In this document: positions 8,476-17,099 of the stretch, piece by piece | Numbering within the stretch: position 1 is the first letter of the stretch | Layout of the letters: the number at the start of each line of letters is the position of its first letter | Assembly: GCA_964429715.1 (NCBI GenBank) | Contig: CAYSCV010000003.1 | Coordinates: 1-33,749 of the forward strand | Direction: 5' to 3' | Length of the DNA: 33,749 bases | Origin: JACPNA01 sp964429715 | GTDB lineage: Archaea; Nanobdellota; Nanobdellia; Woesearchaeales; GW2011-AR9 | The notes under the pieces: model-generated | What the model was told of the DNA's origin: nothing | Databases searched by the model: none | Seen by the model: the letters and a program-made list of their open reading frames with translations, nothing else | Translations under genes and position numbers: made by a program

Positions 8476-10671
8476 TTAAGCTCCCAATTCCCCTTCCGTC
8501 AATCCTTTTCTTTGAATTATCCCATTTCGCACTTTATCCTGCAACTCGTATGGCAATCTTTCAAACATCTGATCAACTAAAGAACTGCTTCCTCGTCCTT
8601 CTGTACCCGAACGCAAATCCGAACTCCACCCCAATAATTCCCCTACTGGTAACTTAGCCGTAACCACAACTTGATCCGCTTCCTGCACCATATCAAGCAA
8701 TTGGCCACGCTTTGAGGTAACCAACTTTGAAATCTCTCCCGTATATTCAGAAGGCGCTTCAATTCGCATAATTTGCAATGGCTCAAGCATCATTGGCCCC
8801 GCCTGCATAACTGCTCCTCGAATCCCTTCACGAACAGCGGGATACATCTGCGCTGGCCCTCTGTGAATCGCATCCTCGTGCAAATTACAATCCGTAAGCG
8901 TAACTCGCAAACCATTACACGGTTCTTTCGCAAGTGGCCCTTTCTTCATCACATCCTCAAACATATCAAGCACCAGTTCCATAATCTCATTAATATAGAC
9001 AATACCTCGTGTTGCATCAACAAACATATTTCCATCTTTAATTGCTTTCACTTGTAATGCCTGCTTGGTATCCCAGCCGCACTCATCACGTAAAAACGTA
9101 ATTGCTAAATCCTCACGCTTCTTGAATCTACCCGCTGGTAAACGCCCTTCTTTAATTCCTTGCACAATCACTGCATCCAGCGGTTCAACTTTAAAATACA
9201 ACTTGTTATGCTTATTCGGACTCTTCCCTTCAACTTCCGGACTCTGCTTCGTAACAGTCTCACGATACACAACAATCGGCGGCGAGGTTTTAACTTCCAC
9301 CCCCTTCTCAGTGATAATTCTATTTTCAATAATCTCTAAGTGAAGCTCCCCCATACCTGAAATCAAATTCTGTCCTGTCTCCTCGTTAATCTCAATCCTA
9401 ACAGATGGATCCTCCCGCGAAACTTTACGCAGAACTTCAATCAACTTTGGCAAATCTCCTTGTTTTTTTGCTTCAATAGCTTTTGTAATCACCGGTTCAA
9501 AAATATGCTTCAACTCTTCAAACGGCTGATCCGGTTCTAATGTAATCGTCTCTCCTGCAAATCCTATCACTCCAGAAATAGCTAATACATTTCCTGCGGG
9601 AAGTGACTCCATAATCTCTGGTTTGACCCCATTGTAAATATAAACATTCTGAACCCGTTGTTTCTGCTTCGCATTATTTAAGTACACATCCATTCCGCTT
9701 CGCAGCGTACCACTAAATAATCGCCCCGCTGAAATATCTTTACCCGATTTTGGATCAATCACAATTCGGGTAATCACAAATCCTAATTTTCCATTTCGAT
9801 TACAGGTAACAAGATCTTTTCCTAACTCTGAATCTGGATCACCGTGCCAAATTTTAGGAATACGATAAATTTGCGCATTCACCGGATCAGGAAGATGCTT
9901 AATAACCATATCTAAAATAACTTCATGTAATGACGCGTTTTCCCATACCCACTTAACTTTTTCTTCATGCTCCATCTCATAAATTTTTAAAATATCTGAA
10001 AACTTCACTTTCTTCTTTGCCATATATGGAAAACTTAACGCCCAATTTTCACGTGCCGAACCAAACGCAACACTCCCATCCTGTACATTTACTTTCCATT
10101 TCTCTTTATATTCTGGCTCCGCAATCCGCTCAACCATATTATTAAATAATGTCATTAATGTCATGACCCGTTCCGCAATTTTTTCCGGAGACAACTTCAA
10201 CTCTTTCACTAACCTATCCATCTTATTGATAAAAAGCACAGGCTTAACTCTCTCACGTAACGCTTGACGAACTACCGTCTCTGTCTGCGGCATAATCCCT
10301 TCCACTGCACAAATTAACACAACCGTTCCATCAACTGCTCTCATTGCTCTTGTGACGTTGCCGCCAAAATCAACGTGACCAGGTGTATCAATTAAATTAA
10401 TCAAAAAATCTGTATTATCATACTCGTGAATCATCGATACATTCGCCGCATCAACCGTCATTAAACGCTCTTGCTCATCCGCATGCAGCCACGTCGCCAT
10501 TCCTCCTTCCAATTGCCCGGCAAACTTAGATGCCATTTTCCCAGAAGCTGCCAACAAATTATCTGTAAACGCCGTTTTACCATGATGAATATGCGCACTC
10601 GTACAAATATTTCGAATATGTCTAGGATCCTGCGTAATCTTCGCAACCATTTCTGTCATTACATCTGCCAT
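8476..10671 (-). CDS. fusA: Translation elongation factor 2 (aEF-2)
   Basis: 731 residues, normal length. GTPase that drives translocation on the ribosome. The G domain shows AHIHHGKT (G1), MTVDAANVSM (switch I), DTPGHVDFGG (G3) and NKMD (G4). Domain IV carries the diphthamide loop LHEDAIHRGPAQMYPA with its His, the usual target of diphthamide synthesis. G1 usually reads AHIDHGKTT in this family; here the Asp is His and the second Thr is Ala, a change worth noting though the P-loop Gly-Lys-Thr is intact. The start is the ATG at 10671, with GGTATAAATAA at 10697-10707 as promoter and CGAGG at 10681-10685 as a possible ribosome-binding site. It follows the ribosomal protein/NDK cluster, where many archaea have IF2 instead. 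Confidence 0.97.
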   Translation of the reverse strand: MADVMTEMVAKITQDPRHIRNICTSAHIHHGKTAFTDNLLAASGKMASKFAGQLEGGMATWLHADEQERLMTVDAANVSMIHEYDNTDFLINLIDTPGHVDFGGNVTRAMRAVDGTVVLICAVEGIMPQTETVVRQALRERVKPVLFINKMDRLVKELKLSPEKIAERVMTLMTLFNNMVERIAEPEYKEKWKVNVQDGSVAFGSARENWALSFPYMAKKKVKFSDILKIYEMEHEEKVKWVWENASLHEVILDMVIKHLPDPVNAQIYRIPKIWHGDPDSELGKDLVTCNRNGKLGFVITRIVIDPKSGKDISAGRLFSGTLRSGMDVYLNNAKQKQRVQNVYIYNGVKPEIMESLPAGNVLAISGVIGFAGETITLEPDQPFEELKHIFEPVITKAIEAKKQGDLPKLIEVLRKVSREDPSVRIEINEETGQNLISGMGELHLEIIENRIITEKGVEVKTSPPIVVYRETVTKQSPEVEGKSPNKHNKLYFKVEPLDAVIVQGIKEGRLPAGRFKKREDLAITFLRDECGWDTKQALQVKAIKDGNMFVDATRGIVYINEIMELVLDMFEDVMKKGPLAKEPCNGLRVTLTDCNLHEDAIHRGPAQMYPAVREGIRGAVMQAGPMMLEPLQIMRIEAPSEYTGEISKLVTSKRGQLLDMVQEADQVVVTAKLPVGELLGWSSDLRSGTEGRGSSSLVDQMFERLPYELQDKVRNGIIQRKGLTEGELGA

Positions 10672-10696
10672 AATTTCATACCTCGCTAAGTAATAT

Positions 10697-10707
10697 TATT
10701 TATACCA
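10697..10707 (-). promoter_or_regulatory. TATA box of the aEF-2 gene
   Basis: The minus strand reads GGTATAAATAA, 26-36 nt before the aEF-2 ATG, which implies a very short leader. Confidence 0.55.
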
Positions 10708-10775
10708 TGAACTAATTTCTGTTAATTATTATTATGTTAATCGTTATTTTCTCTATCTGAAACTTATCGTTCCAC

Positions 10776-11273
10776 TCAAAACACATGCACTTCATGCACA
10801 GTTTTATAGGAATGCAGCTCCTCTGCTTTAAACCAAAGAGCAATTTCCAGCTTAGCATCATCGATACTTCCTGACGCATGAATTACATTTTGAATCGCTT
10901 TATCATTCTCATCGGCATGACCATAACTCACATGCGAAAAATCGCCCCTGATTGTTCCAGGTAATGCTGCTTTTGGTTCCGTGCTTCCACACATCTTACG
11001 TACATTCTCAACTGCATTGACCCCTTCAATACACAACGCCATCACTGGCCCAGTCATCATAAATGAGAGCAGCTGCTTCAACACATTCTCGCCGCGTCTC
11101 TTACCAACTTGACCAATTTCTTCATAGTGCTTCATACCTAACTTTTGATCTATCCACACCATCTTTGATCCAACAATCTTCAACCCTGAATCTTCAAAAC
11201 GTGAAATAATCTTACCCATTAACCCACGCTTCACCGCATCCGGTTTTAATAACACTAGTGTTCGTTCAATCAT
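10776..11273 (-). CDS. ndk: Nucleoside diphosphate kinase
   Basis: Transfers the gamma-phosphate between nucleoside tri- and diphosphates through a phospho-His. Seen: ERTLVLLKPDAVKRGLMG at the N-terminus, the RxxxG-type substrate region with ALPGTIRGDF, and the active-site segment NVIHASGS in place of the common N-x-I/V-H-G/A-S-D-S; the His is kept, the Asp is Gly. With 165 residues it is somewhat longer than typical (about 135-155), with extra residues around MMTGPVM and at the C-terminus. I start at the ATG at 11273 because GGTGA lies 6 nt before it; the in-frame ATG at 11279 directly abuts that GGTGA. It follows L24e by 39 nt in the usual archaeal order L7Ae-S28e-L24e-NDK. Confidence 0.95.
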   Translation of the reverse strand: MIERTLVLLKPDAVKRGLMGKIISRFEDSGLKIVGSKMVWIDQKLGMKHYEEIGQVGKRRGENVLKQLLSFMMTGPVMALCIEGVNAVENVRKMCGSTEPKAALPGTIRGDFSHVSYGHADENDKAIQNVIHASGSIDDAKLEIALWFKAEELHSYKTVHEVHVF

Positions 11274-11312
11274 TGTCATTCACCTTTTTTAACGAAAGAG
11301 TTTTCTTTTTCT

Positions 11313-11537
11313 TTACTCCTCTTTCTTGCCGGCGTGTGCACCCTCTGAACCAACACCTTTCTTGTGCTCTCGTCGATATTCCTGCGTCCATGCTGTCTTC
11401 AATGGCTTGCGTTTTAATTTCAACGTATTCTTCTCACACTTCTTGGAACAATAATTGTCTATCTTACCGCTGGTAAACACAAACATTACTCCTGTTCCCT
11501 TCTCAATCTGATCTCCACAAAATGAACATTTTGGCAT
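11313..11537 (-). CDS. rpl24e: Large-subunit ribosomal protein L24e
   Basis: 74 residues. A zinc-ribbon ribosomal protein of archaea and eukaryotes. Four Cys are visible as CSFC near residue 4 and CSKKC near residue 30, with the typical core GTGVMFVFTSGKIDNYCSKKC and a basic segment LKRKPLKTAWTQEYRREHKKG. The start is taken at MPKCSFCG (11537) because GGAGG (11546-11550) lies 8 nt before this ATG; an upstream in-frame start at 11561 would place it inside a hairpin and lacks this signal. It is in the conserved L7Ae-S28e-L24e-NDK cluster. Confidence 0.95.
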   Translation of the reverse strand: MPKCSFCGDQIEKGTGVMFVFTSGKIDNYCSKKCEKNTLKLKRKPLKTAWTQEYRREHKKGVGSEGAHAGKKEE

Positions 11538-11561
11538 GTTTAAAACCTCCGTTTTTAACAT

Positions 11562-11585
11562 CCCGGAAAATTATATTTTCCCAGG
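11562..11585 (-). promoter_or_regulatory. Hairpin in the S28e-L24e spacer
   Basis: CCCGGAAAAT (11562-11571) pairs with ATTTTCCCAGG (11575-11585) with one bulge and a 3-nt loop. It lies in the 74-nt gap before the L24e ribosome-binding site. It could attenuate or process the operon mRNA; no direct sign of which. Confidence 0.4.
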
Positions 11586-11611
11586 ATATAAAATCACCTT
11601 TTCAAATTAGT

Positions 11612-12061
11612 TTAACTTCGCGCTCCGCGTGATGCCCCTTTACCACCACTTCTCGCGCCACCTTTACCGCCACTACTTCTACTCCCTCCGCCGCCACTTT
11701 TACCACTACTACTATTATTACTTCCCGTAGCACCCGGTCCGCCTTTTCGTGGCCCTCCTCCTACTCGTTGCGCTTCAATTTCTGTTTCCATCAACATTAA
11801 AATGTCGCCCACTTGTATTGGCCCTTTCACATTTCGTCGAATTGCTTTATTTTTATCTCGACCATCTAGAATCTGACACATCACTTGCGTTAATTCTCCT
11901 CGTGTACCCGCTCGTGTCACTAATTCTTTTACTTCAGCTGGAATACCCTCAAAAAATGTAATTACCCCTTCCACACGTTCCTCAGCTTGCACTGGCTTTC
12001 CTTGTGGTTTTTGTCCACTCACCGCAACCTGTTCTTTTGCCACTTCTTGTTTTTTTCCCAT
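11612..12061 (-). CDS. rps28e: Small-subunit ribosomal protein S28e with N- and C-terminal extensions
   Basis: 149 residues, about twice the usual 65-75. The S28e core lies around residues 30-97: TRAGTRGELTQVMCQILDGRDKN and then RRNVKGPIQVGDILMLMETEIEAQR, which matches the family's conserved 'GD-I-L-x-L-x-E-x-E-x-E-A-x-R' ending. It is preceded by about 28 residues rich in Lys/Gln/Val and followed by about 50 residues almost wholly of Gly, Ser, Arg and Lys (runs such as KSGGGGSRSSGGKGG). Such a tail is basic and disordered and may contact rRNA. Start at ATG 12061 with GGTGAT about 7 nt upstream, just after the L7Ae stop. Confidence 0.92.
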   Translation of the reverse strand: MGKKQEVAKEQVAVSGQKPQGKPVQAEERVEGVITFFEGIPAEVKELVTRAGTRGELTQVMCQILDGRDKNKAIRRNVKGPIQVGDILMLMETEIEAQRVGGGPRKGGPGATGSNNSSSGKSGGGGSRSSGGKGGARSGGKGASRGARS

Positions 12062-12076
12062 TCAGACATCACCAAA

Positions 12077-12391
12077 TTAACGTTTTAAAAATTCAATTGC
12101 TTGCTTTGCATCGCCTTCCTTCACAATCGCCACAGCTGCCGTACCTAATGCTAATCCTGCTGCCGCTCCCAAATCATCTTTTTTACTAACGACAAAACAA
12201 GGCACATTTTTTTCTTTACATAATAAAGGTAAATGCATCACAATCTCTTTAGGTGTTACATCCGCAGCATATGCAACTAATTTAGCATCTCCTTTCTCAA
12301 TTGCTTTTGTCGCCTCATTTGCTCCTTTACGAATTTTTCCCGTTGTTCGTGCCACTTCAATCGCTTCTAATACTTTTGCTTCATCTGCCAT
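12077..12391 (-). CDS. rpl7ae: Ribosomal protein L7Ae (kink-turn binding)
   Basis: 104 residues. Binds kink-turn RNA in 23S rRNA and, in archaea, in C/D and H/ACA guide RNPs and RNase P. Visible signatures are TGKIRKGANEATKAIEKGDAKLVAYAADVTPKEIVMHLPLLCKEKNVP and SKKDDLGAAAGL (given as separate conserved blocks along residues 17-63 and 69-80). The length is at the short end for the family, with a brief N-terminus. First gene of the translation cluster, 15 nt before S28e, with GAGG about 10 nt before the ATG. Confidence 0.96.
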   Translation of the reverse strand: MADEAKVLEAIEVARTTGKIRKGANEATKAIEKGDAKLVAYAADVTPKEIVMHLPLLCKEKNVPCFVVSKKDDLGAAAGLALGTAAVAIVKEGDAKQAIEFLKR

Positions 12392-12610
12392 AGTAAATTA
12401 CCTCATATTTATTTATAATTTTATTTTTTTATATCTCAATTTTATTTTAATTTTAAACACAATCAACAAGATAAGAAAGAGTTACTCTTCACTTACCTCG
12501 TGGCTTCCTATTATATATAGCCAACTCATTGGTATAAATCATAAAACTGTAGCCTATTTATAAAGCTTACTCATAGAAAAAAGATGATGAAAAACAGCGA
12601 ACCCTGCAAA
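12392..12610 (-). promoter_or_regulatory. Promoter region of the L7Ae cluster and carB 3' region
   Basis: Two TATA-like elements face L7Ae: GAGATATAAAA near 12427-12437, about 36 nt before the ATG, and GGCTATATATAATAGG near 12507-12521. Between them lies a perfect inverted repeat AAGAGT-T-ACTCTT (12477-12489), a possible operator. At the far end the minus strand shows T-runs after the carB stop (12578-12605), a likely oligo-T terminator. No RNA gene is evident. Confidence 0.45.
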
Positions 12611-15600
12611 TCACACATACTCATCCCACGCCCTCACATCCATTTCTCTTATCGAAAAGTACTCCAGCGCCTCTGCTATCATACAGGCAATATTGATATC
12701 CGTAATCAGTGGAATTTCTAAATCGACCGCCATTCGGCGAATAAGATAATCATTCTCCAACTCTTCTTTCTGATTATTCTTAGGAATATTAATCACTAAA
12801 TCAATCTTCTTCTCCCTCAAATAATTAATAATATTTGGCTTTCCCTCCTCCAACGGCCAATGCAACCCTGTCACTGCAACACCCTGTTCCATCAAAAACG
12901 CCGCCGTGCCAAATGAACCCAGCAACGTATACCCTAATCGTTCTAAAATTTTCGCACTCTCAATAAATTCCACTTTACTCTTCAAAGGACCCGTAGATAA
13001 AAGAATCGTCTTCTTTGGCAAAACAAAACCCGCCGCTAAAAACGCTTTTAAAAATGCCTCATACACCGTGACCCCAAAACATGCCACTTCACCAGTAGAC
13101 GCCATCTCCACCCCTAACATCGGATCCGCCCCTTTTAAACGTGAAAAACTAAACTGCGCCGCCTTCACACCCACATACCCAATATTTTGTAATGACATCT
13201 CCCCTAACACCTCAACAGGCAGCCCTAACATTGCTCTTGTCGCCAAATCAATCATATTTACATTCATCACTTTCGAACAAAACGGAAAACTACGCGACGC
13301 CCGCACATTACATTCAATCACTTTCACATTATTATGATATGCTAAATATTGAATATTAAACGGCCCTGTTAAATTCAATTCTTTTGCAATTTTTTGCGCA
13401 ATCAATCTCACTTGCCGTACCGTCTCTAAATACAACTTTTGCGCCGGCAACACAATCGTCGCATCTCCACTATGCACCCCCGCATTTTCGATATGTTCAC
13501 ACAATGCCGAAACCACAATCTTTCCCTCCGCTGCCACCGCATCAAACTCAATTTCTTTCGCATTCTCAATAAATTTTGTAATCACCACTGGATACTCCGG
13601 ATTAACCTTTGACGCCTGCTGTAAATACCGAACTAAACTTTCATCATCCCACACCACTTTCATCGCCGCCCCGCTCAACACATAACTCGGACGAATCAAC
13701 ACCGGATACCCCACCCGAGACGCAAAGAGTACTGCCTCATCAACACTCGTTAACTCTCTCCATTCCGGCTGATCAATCTGCAATCGATCTAACAACTGCG
13801 AAAACGCATGCCTATTTTCCACACGATCAATATCAACCGGAGACGTTCCTAACACCCTCACCCCCTCTTGATGTAATTTCAACGCCAACATATTCGGTGT
13901 CTGCCCCCCCATCGAAACAATAACTCCGCAAAGTTGTTCAAACTCATAAATATCTAACACCCGCTCTTGTGTAATTTCTTCAAAATATAACCTATCACAC
14001 ATATCATAATCCGTGCTTACCGTCTCCGGATTGCAGTTCAGCATAATCACCCGATACCCTTGCTTTTGTGCCGTCAGTACTGATTGCACACAACACCAAT
14101 CAAACTCGACACTGCTCCCAATTCGATATACTCCTCCTCCTAACACCATCACCGCCCGTTGATTTAAAAGAACATCAGAAGAAACACCACCCCAAGAAAC
14201 ATCATTCGCAGAAACATCATGTACCGTCCCATTGTAAGTCATATACAAATAATTCGTCTTCGCCGGATACTCCGCTGCCAACGTATCAATCTGTTTCACC
14301 ACCGGAAGTATCCCCCACTGTTTGCGCAGTGCCCTAATCTCTTTCTCACTTTTATGTTTGTTCAACGCAATCATCACATCACTAAATCCCTGCTGTTTCG
14401 CAGAACGCAACAAATCCATTGTCAGATCCTCAGTACATAATCTCAAATCAAAATCTACTAATTTCTTGATCTTAAACAAAAACCATTTATCTATTTTAGT
14501 TACATCATAAATCTTATCAACACTCCACCCGAGACGCAGAGCTGTAATAATTGCAAATAAACGTTTATCCGTCGGCGAAGCCAATGCATTTTCAACATTA
14601 TCAAATACTGATTCATTATTGAACAACTCCTTTTTACCATCCCCAACCATCCTCACTGCTTTCTGTAGCACCTCTTCAAACGTTCTCCCAATCGCCATCA
14701 CCTCTCCCACTGACTTCATCTCACTGCCAAGCCGCGAATCAACATCCTCAAACTTTTGTAAATCCCAGCGCGGCATCTTCAACACAATATAATCTAACGC
14801 CGGCTCAAAACACGCCGTCGTCTTCTGCGTCACCTTATTAACTAAATCTAATAACGAATATCCTAACGCCAACTTCGCCGCCACATGCGCTAACGGATAG
14901 CCTGTCGCTTTCGATGCTAACGCAGAACTTCGTGACAACCGTGCATTCACCTCAATTATTCTATACTCCAAACGGTGAGGATCAAGCGCATATTGAATGT
15001 TACATTCTCCCACAATTCCCAAATGTCGAATAACTTTTAACGCCACCTCCCGCAGCAAATGATATTCCGCGTTTGATAACGTCTGCGAAGGTGCCACAAC
15101 CATACTCTCTCCCGTATGAATTCCCAAAGGATCAATATTTTCCATATTACAGACGCTAACACAATGATCATACTGATCTCTAACCACTTCATACTCAATT
15201 TCTTTCCATCCTCCCAGCCATTCCTCAACTAACACCTGCGATGAAACATAAAACGCCTCCTCACATCGCCGTAATAATTCCTCCTCCGTACGACAAATCC
15301 CCGACCCTTTTCCTCCTAATGCATACCCCACTCGAATCATCACCGGATAACCAATCCGCTGCGCCGCCTCTTTCGCCTCGACAACTGATTTTGTAGCTGT
15401 ACTCACAGGATACTTCACATCTATCTCTTTTAAACAATTCACAAATAACTCTCGATCTTCCGTCAATTGAATCGCTCGCACACTTGTTCCTAACACCCTA
15501 ACCCCATATCTTTCTAATACGCCTGTCGTATGCAATTCTACCCCGCAATTCAACGCCGTTTGCCCGCCAAACGACAATAAAATCCCCTCCGGCCTTTCCT

Positions 15601-15841
15601 TCTCAATAACTTTTTCTACATATTCTACCGTCACCGGCAAAAAATAAACCCGATCCGCCATCCCCTTACTCGTCTGCACCGTTGCAATATTTGGATTGAT
15701 TAAAATTGTATAAATCCCCTCCTCCTGCAGCGCTTTAATCGCCTGACTTCCCGAATAATCAAACTCTCCCGCTTGTCCAATCTTTAACCCCCCGCTTCCA
15801 AGTATCAATACTTTTTTCAAACCAATCTTCATCTCAAACAT
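12611..15841 (-). CDS. carB: Carbamoyl-phosphate synthase large subunit
   Basis: 1076 residues, full length. Makes carbamoyl phosphate from bicarbonate, ATP and ammonia channelled from CarA, for pyrimidine and arginine synthesis. Two homologous ATP-grasp halves are visible: the first with GSGGLKIGQAGEFDYSGSQ, YALGGKGSG and EVNARLSRSSALASKATGYP; the second with GGGVYRIGSSVEFDW, RPSYVLSGAAM and ECNVRASRSFPF. The last about 140 residues form the MGS-type allosteric domain (KTILLSTGPLKSK to DINIACMIAEAL). Start at ATG 15841 with GAGG 4 nt before it, 6 nt after the carA stop; an in-frame ATG at 15832 is also possible. Coding strand is G/T-rich, as expected from the strand skew of the window. Confidence 0.97.
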   Translation of the reverse strand: MFEMKIGLKKVLILGSGGLKIGQAGEFDYSGSQAIKALQEEGIYTILINPNIATVQTSKGMADRVYFLPVTVEYVEKVIEKERPEGILLSFGGQTALNCGVELHTTGVLERYGVRVLGTSVRAIQLTEDRELFVNCLKEIDVKYPVSTATKSVVEAKEAAQRIGYPVMIRVGYALGGKGSGICRTEEELLRRCEEAFYVSSQVLVEEWLGGWKEIEYEVVRDQYDHCVSVCNMENIDPLGIHTGESMVVAPSQTLSNAEYHLLREVALKVIRHLGIVGECNIQYALDPHRLEYRIIEVNARLSRSSALASKATGYPLAHVAAKLALGYSLLDLVNKVTQKTTACFEPALDYIVLKMPRWDLQKFEDVDSRLGSEMKSVGEVMAIGRTFEEVLQKAVRMVGDGKKELFNNESVFDNVENALASPTDKRLFAIITALRLGWSVDKIYDVTKIDKWFLFKIKKLVDFDLRLCTEDLTMDLLRSAKQQGFSDVMIALNKHKSEKEIRALRKQWGILPVVKQIDTLAAEYPAKTNYLYMTYNGTVHDVSANDVSWGGVSSDVLLNQRAVMVLGGGVYRIGSSVEFDWCCVQSVLTAQKQGYRVIMLNCNPETVSTDYDMCDRLYFEEITQERVLDIYEFEQLCGVIVSMGGQTPNMLALKLHQEGVRVLGTSPVDIDRVENRHAFSQLLDRLQIDQPEWRELTSVDEAVLFASRVGYPVLIRPSYVLSGAAMKVVWDDESLVRYLQQASKVNPEYPVVITKFIENAKEIEFDAVAAEGKIVVSALCEHIENAGVHSGDATIVLPAQKLYLETVRQVRLIAQKIAKELNLTGPFNIQYLAYHNNVKVIECNVRASRSFPFCSKVMNVNMIDLATRAMLGLPVEVLGEMSLQNIGYVGVKAAQFSFSRLKGADPMLGVEMASTGEVACFGVTVYEAFLKAFLAAGFVLPKKTILLSTGPLKSKVEFIESAKILERLGYTLLGSFGTAAFLMEQGVAVTGLHWPLEEGKPNIINYLREKKIDLVINIPKNNQKEELENDYLIRRMAVDLEIPLITDINIACMIAEALEYFSIREMDVRAWDEYV

Positions 15842-15847
15842 ATAACC

Positions 15848-16951
15848 TCACAATTTCTCAATAAATCTATCAAACAAAAATTCCGCATCTGTCGGTCCCG
15901 GACACGCCTCCGGATGAAACTGCACTGCAAAAAACGGCTTTGTTTTATGACAAATTCCTTCATTTGTCCCATCATTTGCATTCGTAAACCACACCTCCCA
16001 ACCAGCCGACAGCGTTTTTTCATCAACCGCATAGCCATGATTCTGCGATGTGATAAAACATTGTTTTGTTCCTGCTTGCACACACGGCTGATTCTGCCCT
16101 CGATGCCCATATCGCAGCTTATACGTTTTCGCCCCTGCCGCTAACGCCAGTATCTGACTCCCTAAACAAATCCCAAAAATCGGTTTATCCTGCATTAATG
16201 CTTTTCGCACATGCTCAATCGTTTTCACACATTCTGTTGGATCACCCGGCCCATTCGACAAAAATAACCCATCATATTCTTCCTGCAAAAAATCATAATC
16301 CCACGGCACCCGAATCAACGTAATCCCTCGCTGTAAAAATTGACGTAGTATACCATGCTTCACCCCACAATCAACTAACAAAACTTTTTTTGAACCACGA
16401 AGATAGACCACTTTTTCTTTCACACTGACTTGAGAAACCAATAACGCATCACCCGCCTCAGAAAAATCACCCTTTTTAAAATTCCCTGCTACACTTTCTT
16501 TCTCAATTTCTTCAGATTTATCATCTTCCACCACAATTTTTCCTCTCATCACTCCTTTCTCACGTAGCCTCTGTGTCAACGCCCGAGTATCTATCCCTGA
16601 CAAACCCGGAATGTTATGCTCCTCCAACCACGCTGACAACGACTTCTCAGCCTGTCTATGACTATACTCCTCACTATACTCCCCCACAATCACTGCTCGT
16701 ACCTGAATCTGTAACGACTCAAACTGCTCAGAAATACCCTCGATAATGTTATCCTTTGCCACACCATAATTTCCTATTAAAGGATATGTAAACACTAAAA
16801 TTTGCCCGCAATACGACGGATCCGTCAATGATTCACAATACCCCACCATGCCAGTGGTAAACACCACCTCTCCCCCCGCAGCAGAACAACAACCAAAAAA
16901 TTCCCCTTCAAACCTCGACCCATCCTCTAAAACTAAAACCCCTTTCATCAT
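15848..16951 (-). CDS. carA: Carbamoyl-phosphate synthase small subunit (glutamine amidotransferase)
   Basis: 367 residues. Hydrolyses glutamine and passes ammonia to CarB. The N-terminal CarA domain (GVLVLEDGSRFEGEFFG; FTTGMVGYCESLTDPSYCGQ) is followed by a class I amidotransferase domain with the Cys nucleophile in FGICLGSQILALAAG and the His/Glu pair in VQFHPEACPGP; SQNHGYAVDEKTL is also typical. The usual GICLGHQ is GICLGSQ here, a change next to the active Cys. Start: tandem ATGs at 16951 and 16948 follow a TTG; I use 16951. No ribosome-binding site is seen, and TTTAATAATA at 16976-16985 predicts a leaderless mRNA. Divergent from glmS. Confidence 0.96.
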   Translation of the reverse strand: MMKGVLVLEDGSRFEGEFFGCCSAAGGEVVFTTGMVGYCESLTDPSYCGQILVFTYPLIGNYGVAKDNIIEGISEQFESLQIQVRAVIVGEYSEEYSHRQAEKSLSAWLEEHNIPGLSGIDTRALTQRLREKGVMRGKIVVEDDKSEEIEKESVAGNFKKGDFSEAGDALLVSQVSVKEKVVYLRGSKKVLLVDCGVKHGILRQFLQRGITLIRVPWDYDFLQEEYDGLFLSNGPGDPTECVKTIEHVRKALMQDKPIFGICLGSQILALAAGAKTYKLRYGHRGQNQPCVQAGTKQCFITSQNHGYAVDEKTLSAGWEVWFTNANDGTNEGICHKTKPFFAVQFHPEACPGPTDAEFLFDRFIEKL

Positions 16952-17099
16952 CAAAAAAGAAAAGAGGAAGTCAGATATTATTAAAGATTACTATTCTAGA
17001 GAATAATGAAGTGATGTCAACCAGTTTCAGGATAACAAATCCAATCCACAAAATCACAACCTTCTTAAACCCATTTCCAAAAGAAAATCTCGAAAAAAG
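16952..17099. promoter_or_regulatory. Divergent promoter region between carA and glmS
   Basis: The minus-strand TATA-like TTTAATAATA (16976-16985) lies about 28 nt before carA. An inverted repeat ATTCT-AG-AGAAT lies just upstream of it (about 16993-17004). For glmS only a weak CTTAAA near 17063-17070 is seen and no ribosome-binding site before the ATG. The two glutamine-using enzymes could share a regulator binding here; this is inference. Confidence 0.4.

Noticed and set aside
12480..12600. Possible tRNA or small RNA before L7Ae
   Set aside because: No cloverleaf arms or T-loop sequence can be found; only short inverted repeats and TATA-like elements are seen.
12906..14510. Several plus-strand frames over carB
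   Set aside because: They lie opposite a full-length carB with all motifs; their length comes from the strand skew, which makes stops rare on that strand.
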